Assembly (NCBI RefSeq): GCF_048128805.1
Contig: NC_136013.1
Location: 995,126 to 1,059,125 of the forward strand
Direction of reading: 5' to 3'
Origin: Centroberyx gerrardi
Taxonomy: Eukaryota > Chordata > Actinopteri > Beryciformes > Berycidae
Length of the DNA: 64,000 nt
Below are positions 56,801 through 64,000 of the stretch, one piece after another. Position 1 is the first letter of the stretch. Each line of letters opens with the position of its first letter. A program made the position numbers and the translations under genes. A model generated the notes under the pieces. The model was given only the letters and a program-made list of their open reading frames with translations, had not been told where the DNA came from and made no database searches.

Positions 56801-58578
56801 GGAGGTGGGGGTGCGGCTTGTGATAGGCGGTTGAAGACTGGGGCGTTGCGCGAGGAAGAGGGACATGAGCGAGGTGGTGGAGCACTGACTGTGCATGCTG
56901 TGGCGGGGTGGGAAGGGGCTCCGCATAACTCGCAGGAGAGGGACGTGCGGGCTGCGAAGATGCGGCAGTAAAGCTCGGAGTCGAGGGCGCCCCAGTATGT
57001 TCCCTGATTAAATTGCTGTATCCGGCCAGCTGCCTGGTTAGCAAAGTGAACGTGGTAGCTGTAAAAACCGGTCCCTCCGAAACGTAAGGCCATGTCAAGC
57101 ACGATAGATAGATAATCATCTAGCTCGGATCTCCGTCCGGGAAAGGCTGAGCAGATAATGTCGCGGTAAAGTGAAAGTGCAAGGGCGAATTCTGCAGGAG
57201 TTAAATCCTTTGACCTTGAAGGTAATGGGTGGCGGAGCTGCACTGAACCGAAGTTAGTCTGCATTTCCCTGGGCTGGCTAGTGTCAACAATGGAAGGCTG
57301 AAGGAGCTGGGCTAAATCTACGTAGTTACCGGTGAGTATCTGCTGGCGTAATGCAGGAGAGACGGGAGAAGGGCGACAAACTGACGAAGCTGGCTGGGTG
57401 GGTGGAGCTGCTGTGGCTAGAGTGTAATTATTGGCACAGGGATAAAAAACATTTGGGTGTTGGGGAAGGGAGGGGGTGGGGATGGAGAAGGGGAGGGGGG
57501 GGGGAAAGGACAGACCAGTTGGAAATGAAGGAGGAGGCTGGGAATAAGCGACTTGATTAGCCTGTGGCGGGGCCCCTTGAGTTGCTGGAAGGGGCTCTCG
57601 TGCTGCCGTGTTGGCTGTGAAAGAAAAGGGGGGAGCGGAAGCCATGTTGCTGTGAGCGGCTGAAGGAAGGGTAGAGGAAGGGATGATGGGATGAAAGGAT
57701 GTATGTGCACAGGGATTTTGTGAAGCCTGCGAAGACAGGGATGAAAAGAAAGCTGAGATCAGCTGAGAGAACTCTGAAACGGAGGGAGCAGGCACAGGGG
57801 GACATACGACCTGCCCCCCACCAGGGGGGGCTGATGATGCAGGCTGCGGCTGTGGCGGCGGAGGCTCTGTGACGTCACGCCTGACGACACGGGCGGTGGT
57901 TGGCTCTGGCGAGGAAGCCGGAAGCGCGGGAGGTACGGTGTTTGTTGTTGCTGTATTGATGGAGGCTGAATATAGTTTAAACAGTGTAGCTTTATTGTCG
58001 CCGCGGTGGAAGGGAATGCCTTTCCCTCTCAGGAAACGTTGGAGGCGGGCGACGGTCCACTCTCTGATGTCGGGCTCTGTTTGTGGACGAGGAGACTGCC
58101 GAGTGGAAGATGAGGGCACACCGCGAGTGCGTCGTGGTGGATCGCCGAGGACTGTAGGCCTACGTGAGGGGGGCTGCTGCCGATGAGAAGAGGGTTGGAG
58201 CCGGCTCCTATGACCATGCCTGCTACGTCCATGGTTTTCGGCCCTCGCTGAAGGAGAACTGCTGGGAGTCGGAGAGATCTCGCTTGGCTGTGGTCTGGTT
58301 GCTGTGGCATGTCTGGTGGAGGATAACTGGCTCCGAACAAGTCATCATCGTCCTCTGAATCGGGTGGATTGAGCCGCAGTTCGGGATCCATGGTGAGTTG
58401 ACTCGATTTAGTAATGCTGTCGAGCGTTTAGGAGCGATGCACGGTCTGTCTGTTGTCGAGAGATCTGAGACAAACGAGGCAGGATGGGTTGACCAGGTAT
58501 AAGTAGATTAGGCAGGTGATTAGAGGTGTGGTTGAGGCGTGGCCCTGCTCCCGAACCTAAGTTAACTAATTAACTTCA
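53805..58578 (-). mobile_element. Tyrosine-recombinase retroelement (DIRS/Ngaro-like) nested in the Gypsy 5' LTR
   Basis: It interrupts the LTR between GTTAACTTGGCTT and AAAACGTATAAAC. Minus-strand parts in order: a gag-like protein (56569-58119, 516 aa) with a SAP-like N-terminus (DIREWTVARLQRFLRGKGIP) and a cysteine/histidine knuckle; reverse transcriptase (about 56000-56370; GKKRLIIDLSSPHGS); RNase H-like domain (55028-55579; IQLYTDAAPSIGFGGYY, IHSDNTAVVEIL); tyrosine recombinase (54049-54933; FFGFLRCSE, HSFRAASTAA and a Tyr in SQAYRSYIR). Near the ends GCAGGGACCACGCC and GGCGTGGCCCTGC are inverted relative to each other. The gag and recombinase frames look whole and the middle is broken in a few places. 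It is younger than the Gypsy copy it entered and unrelated in sequence to the element at 17990-21060. Confidence 0.88.
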
Positions 58579-61032
58579 TTAAAACGTATAAACCTAAAAA
58601 CTAACCAACAGTCTAGTGGCTGGCAGACAGCACACTAGAAACTACGATCTGACAAAGACTGCAGGCACAGCAGGGAATAAGTAATCAGTTTGATTGACGG
58701 ACACACCTCCCCACGTGCGGAATGCAGGTCCAACCTATACGCCCACCACACACCGACAGAGAGAGAGAGAGAGAGCCGGAGAGGTGCCAGGCGGCTGCCA
58801 TGACATGGACTGACTTGAGTCGAGCTTCTAGTCTGCTGAATTCAGCATTATCACCCGATGCTTTTGCCGGGGAACCCAGTCCTCTGAACTGAGTTGATCA
58901 GCAAAGCCCATCATGCCATAGGGGATTCCTGGTGTAATCTGGAGACGTACAGTAGATATGATGAAGTGATACACCAACATATAAGTGCTTTGGCAAATGT
59001 TGAATTCTGAGGTATTCAGAGGGTGGTTCATAACAACTCCATGTCTGAACCGGTAATCCCTTAAAATAACCCCTTCATTTACATTAATTCACCCCATAAT
59101 TCATGCAAAATCCCCTTAAAATTAGTTAAGGGAATTATTAATGGAGGAGACCCCATCAAAACCTCCTTAAACCCCCCTTAAATGTTTGAATGCTTACTTT
59201 CCAACTTAATGATATATTAAGGGAGACAGGAACTTTCCCTAAATAACTCATTAATAACCTGTAAACCTGCACAAAAGACGTGAATAATCCCTTAATTTCT
59301 AGTGTCTCCATGAATCAACCCATGAATAAATCCATTAAAAACCCATGATACTAATCTTACTTTTTTAAAGCTATGTTATTTTTAATGGATAATTAATGTT
59401 TATGTAATGAGAAATTAAGGACATTTCAGGGATAAAATTAAAGGATTTGGTTTCGTAGTGATGTGGTTTTTAAAATGTTTTGAAATCTTACTAATGTTAA
59501 GATTACAGACACATTTGTCATATCTGTACAACAGGATAACTGGATAGAATGATAGATTCCAATTTTATCCAATTTGTTTATGACAGTAAAACATCATGAA
59601 CCACGACCATCCAAACCAGCAGTTGTAGATTATGGTATCACTTATCATGAGACGCCCAACTACTTTATCTATATTTGCTAATCTTGAGACAGTTATGTAG
59701 ATGTCATTTAAAAATGTGCTTGGTTAAGGACACAGAAATAAATAAAGTCTTATGTATTGTGCTTTTCAAGATGAGTGCATTAATTTTCCATTGGTGATAG
59801 ATGGAATATTTTTAAGGCTTGAATATATTTGCCGTTGCATGCTGTACTTATTTTCTGTGCTGCAACTGAAGACAGAGGAAGACAAACAGCAGAACAGAAA
59901 GACAAAATATCTCTTGAGCTTAATGGAACTCCTGAAGAGTGTAATTGTAAATATTGCTTTGATGCAGATAAACTGAGAAAAAATAGAATGATGACACTAA
60001 ATATGACATTATCACTATTGCCTTTTTTATGGTGATTGGCTGTACTTTCTCTATGCAAAATTAAATAATGTTAATATTCATAAGTTTGTTATTTGTAACA
60101 GCGTGTGAACAAGATGAAACTGTCTCACTGTCTGTCACTGTAGAGCATTACATCAACCTATTTGCTTGTACTGAGTATTTGATGCAATGTTTTCTGATGC
60201 AGTGTGGCCTTCATTGTATTAAAGTTGGTCCATCCTTCTATTATTGAGAAAAAAGCTTCAGCTGTAGTTTATGACAAAAGCCATAACAATGATGTAATGT
60301 TCATTTTACATCAAACCACCCACACATACCATGCAAAAAGATTTTGATTTGTTGATGTATTCTGTCACTTGTAATTGTAATTAAGGGAAATTATATTATT
60401 ATTATATAATCACAATTATCAGGATCGGGTTATAAAGTGTTTTCTAGTCATTACGGGTGACTCAATATAATTAATAATATCATCAGCTTAAATAAATAAG
60501 ACATTTTAATATGTCCTGTGTTAAGTAGGACTGCAGGATGAACATGGAAAAATGTACAGACACAGCAAATCTGTGTCCAGATACCATTTGTTTGACCAAG
60601 TTGCATTGCACCCTAAAATGTTTGTAAAATCCATGCAAGTTTTCTTAACATAAGAAAAACATGTATTTATGCTAATGTAGACGTTCAAGCTACGTCTTAT
60701 TTTTCATTGAAATAACTTCAGCCATCTGAGTCATGTGTACATCGATTAAAAAATTCACCATAGAATATACTGTAGCTTGAAAAGAGCAATCAGTAAAGAG
60801 ACAAAAGTAATCAAGGGCAGACGCACTGAGATGAGGCATGATGTTCCAGAAAATGAGCTCTAACATTGAGTTCATCTGCAGCTAGACAAAACACAAATGT
60901 TTTTGAAAAGATTGTTGATAAACACTAGAGAAAAACAACAAAGACCTATCCTTCATACAAGTACATAGAACCTTGTTTTAAAAATAACACATTTGAAAAT
61001 AGGAATGAGTATGATCTCCTGGCATAACTGTG

Positions 61033-62055
61033 TCAATTAACAGATAAATTTATGGTTGAAGAATGGCAGTTGAATATTTTCAGAGTGACAATAAGACGGA
61101 AACATTTCCTGAACCAAGGATAAAACAAGGCATAAATAATTGGGTTCAAGGTTGAGTTGAAGTAACCTAACCAAACAAATACTTCAAACAGGGCAGCAGG
61201 CGTGCTGAAGCCGGTGTAGGCATCAATTATAGAATCCAGAAAAAAAGGCATCCAACAAAAGATGAAAGCACCGACCACAATACCTAGAGTCTTCGCTGCC
61301 TTCTGCTCAGAGCGTTTAATCAGTCCGCCTCTTCCTCTGTCATTTGAACTTATACATTGGCTGATGTCTTCAATCTTTCTTACATGCTCTTTAGCCACAA
61401 AAAATATTTTAGTGTACAGGCCAACCATTACAGTGCAAGGAAAGAAAAAGACAATAAGAGTGTCCAGAGTTCCCCACAGGGTGTTGAAGAGCAGGTTGCA
61501 GCTGCCCAGGCAGTAGATTGACGCCAGGTATTCTTCTAAACCGGCGACATTGGCCTTTGAGTACAGCAGTCCGTAAGAGAAGAGAGCCGCCAACGCCCAA
61601 CTGGCAAATACCATGAGGCAAGCCACCGACATGGTGATGTTCCTGGAGTAATGCAAAGGGTTGCATACCGCTTCGTGTCGGTCCACAGCGATGCAGATGA
61701 GGTGGAAGATGGAGACGGAGGTGAGGAACATGTCGAAGCTGGAGTGCAGCAGGCAGAAAGCGTCCCCGTAGAGCCAGCAGCCTCGAACTGCCCGCAACGC
61801 GCTGAACGGCATCACAGTGACGCCCAGCAGCAGGTCGGCCGCCGCCAGAGACAAAATCAACACGTTGGTGGGATTCTGCAGCTGCTTGAAATGAGCGATA
61901 GACACAATGACAACAGAGTTCCCCACAACAGTAACCAGCATGCCGAAAACAAACACCACATACAGGGCGACCTGGGTTCCCACACTGAACTGTGTCCGGA
62001 CACAAGACACATTTGAGCCTGGGAAACACTGTTGCTCTTCAAAAGTCGTCATCAT
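61033..62055 (-). CDS. Trace amine-associated receptor (TAAR), copy 2
   Basis: Single exon, 340 aa from ATG 62053-62055. It differs from copy 1 at only about five internal residues (for example [26 protein letters not shown]) and at the tail, which reads INLSVN instead of INVC because of a small length change near the stop. Asp108 (3.32), DRH, Asp198 (5.42), CWMP and the [18 protein letters not shown] signature are all kept, so both copies look functional and under constraint. Position and orientation relative to the leader repeat and TATA-like motif (62382-62387) are the same as in copy 1. It is a very recent duplicate. Confidence 0.93.
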   Translation of the reverse strand: MMTTFEEQQCFPGSNVSCVRTQFSVGTQVALYVVFVFGMLVTVVGNSVVIVSIAHFKQLQNPTNVLILSLAAADLLLGVTVMPFSALRAVRGCWLYGDAFCLLHSSFDMFLTSVSIFHLICIAVDRHEAVCNPLHYSRNITMSVACLMVFASWALAALFSYGLLYSKANVAGLEEYLASIYCLGSCNLLFNTLWGTLDTLIVFFFPCTVMVGLYTKIFFVAKEHVRKIEDISQCISSNDRGRGGLIKRSEQKAAKTLGIVVGAFIFCWMPFFLDSIIDAYTGFSTPAALFEVFVWLGYFNSTLNPIIYALFYPWFRKCFRLIVTLKIFNCHSSTINLSVN

Positions 62056-62330
62056 AAACACAAAGACACCCTAACCCTAAACACAGACAACCTAACCCTA
62101 AACACAAAGACACCCCAACCCTAAACACAAAGACACCCCAAACCCTAAACACAAAGACACCCCAACCCTAAACACAAAGACACCCTAACCCGAAACACAG
62201 ACACCCTAACCCTAAACACAAAGACACCCTAACCCTAAACACAGACACCCAAACCCTAAACACAAAGACATCCTAACCCTAACCCAGAGACAGAGGGTTC
62301 AGGACTGAGAGAGAGAGAGAGAGAGAGAGA
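62056..62330 (-). repeat. Minisatellite immediately upstream of TAAR copy 2 ATG
   Basis: About ten to eleven units of AAACACAAAGACACCCTAACC type lie between the start codon and about 62283, followed by a longer (GA)n (62308-62332) than in copy 1. Confidence 0.88.
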
Positions 62331-63109
62331 GAAGCTAAGGAGAGATATCTTAGCATCTGTCTTAGTATCTGTCTCTGTCTCTATATACACCTCTGACACT
62401 CTCCTGACACACTGCACCATCCAATCACAGGCCTTTAAGTTGCGTACATGGTAACAAACAATTTAATTTCTGAACCAACCTCAAACTTGGTAAATCTGAG
62501 CCAACACACTCTGGAACATCAGGTTAATTTCTCATTAGTAAGTTCAGCAGGTTTGACCCTGTGGCCCAGGAAACTGCTTCAAAATCCACTGTTCCCTTTG
62601 CAAAATGCATCATGTTCTAAAAATAATGCTATTTTTCACTTTCCCTGTAAAGTCACTTTAACAATTTACTTTTGTGACCTTGTTTAACTGGATTATATTG
62701 AAACAGTTCAGACATTTTGAATCACAGCCTGGTTTGATAAACGTGAGCTTATCAACTTGGCATTTTATTGATGTGTGAATGGTACATGATGTAATGATTT
62801 GTAATTTGTTTTATTTTACACAATGTCAGCAAATCAAATTTGCCTTTCAGGACAATACAGATGTAGTTAATTGTTAACCTTTTTTGTGGCAAAATGATGA
62901 AAACAGAGATAAAAGGATACCACACAAAAAGCTTTACATTGTTGATTACACACTAATTTACAACCTAAAACCACAAACCCACCTCAGTATGGTCAGGCAG
63001 TTCATTTTTGAGATGAAAAAGTTATATGGTTCTAAATTATATTGTTTTAAATCTACGACCATTATTCCCTTGGACAGGCTGGCATTAGCACTACCATGCT
63101 GCACTCTGT

Positions 63110-63482
63110 TCAGTATAGTAATATACCATAGTAAAGTAGCATAGTCGTATACCATAGTATAGTAGTGTAGTAGTATACCACAGTATAGTAGTGTAGTAGT
63201 ATACCATAGCATAGTAGTATAGTAATATATTAGTATACCATAATATTTTGGTAAATTAGTATACCATAGTATAGTAGTATAGTAATATATTAGTATACCA
63301 TAATATTTTAGTAAATTAGTATATCATAGTATAGTAGTATATTAGTATTTTAGTGTATTAGTATATTAGTGTATTAGTATAGTAGTATACCATAGTATAT
63401 TAGTATATTAGTGTATTAGTATAGTAGTATACCATAGTATAGTCGTATAGTAATATACCATAGTATAGTAGTACAGTACAGT
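63110..63482. repeat. AGTATAGTAGTATACCAT array, unit 2
   Basis: The same degenerate array as at 47635-47890 but expanded, with an internal block repeated (for example TAATATTTTAGTAAATTAGT twice). It is followed by the shared TTAGAAGAAGCTGGTTTAAA flank. Confidence 0.8.
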
Positions 63483-63988
63483 TAGAAGAAGCTGGTTTAA
63501 AAAATTCCTTGACAGATTTGGTTGTGTGAACTAATCTACTTTGTGTCTACTGGACTTCTGTGTTTGTTGAATGCTCCCCGTTTCTTTGTGTTTTGGTTGA
63601 ACGTGACAACAGTAACCAGCATGCCTGAAACTTTAACTTCTGCCTCCAAGGACCCAGTTTGAAAACTACGTCTAGTTACAAACACAACTCTGACACTTCC
63701 ACAGCTTCCAAATATATATGGTCTAAAAGCATTTCTTTGAGTCAGACATTGACAAATGTGGTAATTCTAGTTTTAATCATGAGCAGATCTGATACCTTCA
63801 AAATACAACAAATATAACCATTTAACTCATGAAATGAAATTGTACTCTATGGACTGAATTGCAAATGTGTTACCATAGCATTGAAAACAATAATATAATT
63901 GGCTTCATACTGCTTCTTAGTCCTCTTAGACCCAAGAATCCTAGCTGGAGGTCGACTGTCTGACAATACAAAGCGTTTAGAGACGGAC

Positions 63989-64000
63989 TGACACGAATTC
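63989..64000 (-). mobile_element. Start of a further Gypsy LTR copy at the window edge
   Basis: TGACACGAATTC at 63989-64000, preceded by GACGGAC, is identical to the junction at 48389-48407, where the Gypsy LTR begins at 48396. Only 12 bases are inside the window, so the call depends on the identical flank. Confidence 0.55.

Larger units (their letters stand above)
48396..58805 (-). mobile_element. Gypsy (Metaviridae) chromovirus-type LTR retrotransposon fossil
   Basis: Coding is on the minus strand. The 3' LTR is 48396-49119; the 5' LTR is 53405-58805, interrupted by a second retroelement. LTRs start TGTCATGGCAG and end GTGTCA. A purine tract borders the 3' LTR. Parts: gag with a zinc-knuckle-like [15 protein letters not shown] (about 52416-53388), protease with DSGADESFIDF (about 51973-52335), reverse transcriptase and RNase H (about 50431-51753; [18 protein letters not shown]), integrase (about 49659-50540; [21 protein letters not shown]) and a chromodomain (about 49131-49400; [17 protein letters not shown]). 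All parts are present, but it is broken, with roughly five interruptions, so it is a fossil. The LTRs differ by scattered changes and by copy number of an internal 60-70 bp repeat, suggesting moderate age. Flanks CGGAC/TGGAC may be a 5-bp duplication with one change. Confidence 0.92.
58806..63988. repeat. TAAR tandem-duplication unit 2
   Basis: From GAATTCAGCATTATCACCC (58838) to the GACGGAC before 63989 this matches unit 1, including the receptor, leader minisatellite, TATA-like motif and AGTATA array. The receptors are 15,131 bp apart. Unit 2 retains two segments missing from unit 1. The 59040-59300 part is rich in CCTTAAAA / TTAAGG words shared by both units. Confidence 0.9.

Overview
The window is nuclear DNA from a ray-finned (teleost) fish, probably a spiny-rayed species. 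Intron-bearing vertebrate genes, a tandem pair of fish-type trace-amine-associated receptors (TAARs), dense micro- and minisatellites and a typical fish transposon load (LINE, hAT MITEs, Gypsy, tyrosine-recombinase retroelements) all point that way. I rebuilt the exon structures below by reading splice sites and checking frame continuity. Protein names come from remembered family sequences, not from a search.

Left part (1-26,200): tecpr2 lies on the minus strand, with only its first 313 codons (the WD40 propeller part) inside the window. It is head to head with znf839 (plus, 10 coding exons, 1085 aa), which converges on cinp (minus, 5 coding exons, 212 aa). Human ZNF839, CINP and TECPR2 are also neighbours. 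The znf839 introns hold a LINE, a hAT MITE and a broken tyrosine-recombinase retroelement.

Middle part (26,200-41,660): MITE-rich spacer, then an F-box gene of unrecognised orthology (plus, 434 aa), a short orphan promoter/exon region, and dkc1 (dyskerin, minus, 15 coding exons, 506 aa). Two dkc1 introns carry related sequences with the features of box C/D snoRNAs, which would fit a host gene that is itself part of the snoRNP machinery.

Right part (41,660-64,000): a hAT MITE with exact 8-bp target-site duplication, then a large tandem duplication of about 15 kb. Each unit holds one intronless TAAR (338 and 340 aa, nearly identical). Between the two TAARs lies a chromodomain Gypsy retrotransposon, one of whose LTRs was itself hit by a tyrosine-recombinase retroelement. 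The window stops just inside what looks like the next Gypsy copy.

The most unusual theme is that tandem repeats in several host genes contain copies of the gene's own exon edges: a tecpr2 splice donor, a tecpr2 acceptor plus exon start, the znf839 exon 3 acceptor, the dkc1 exon 12 donor and the F-box gene's stop codon. The tecpr2 donor array has a 33-bp period, so use of alternative donors would add 11-residue blocks in frame. The second strong observation is that both TAARs carry Asp 3.32 and Asp 5.42, the acidic pair known from the cadaverine receptor TAAR13c.
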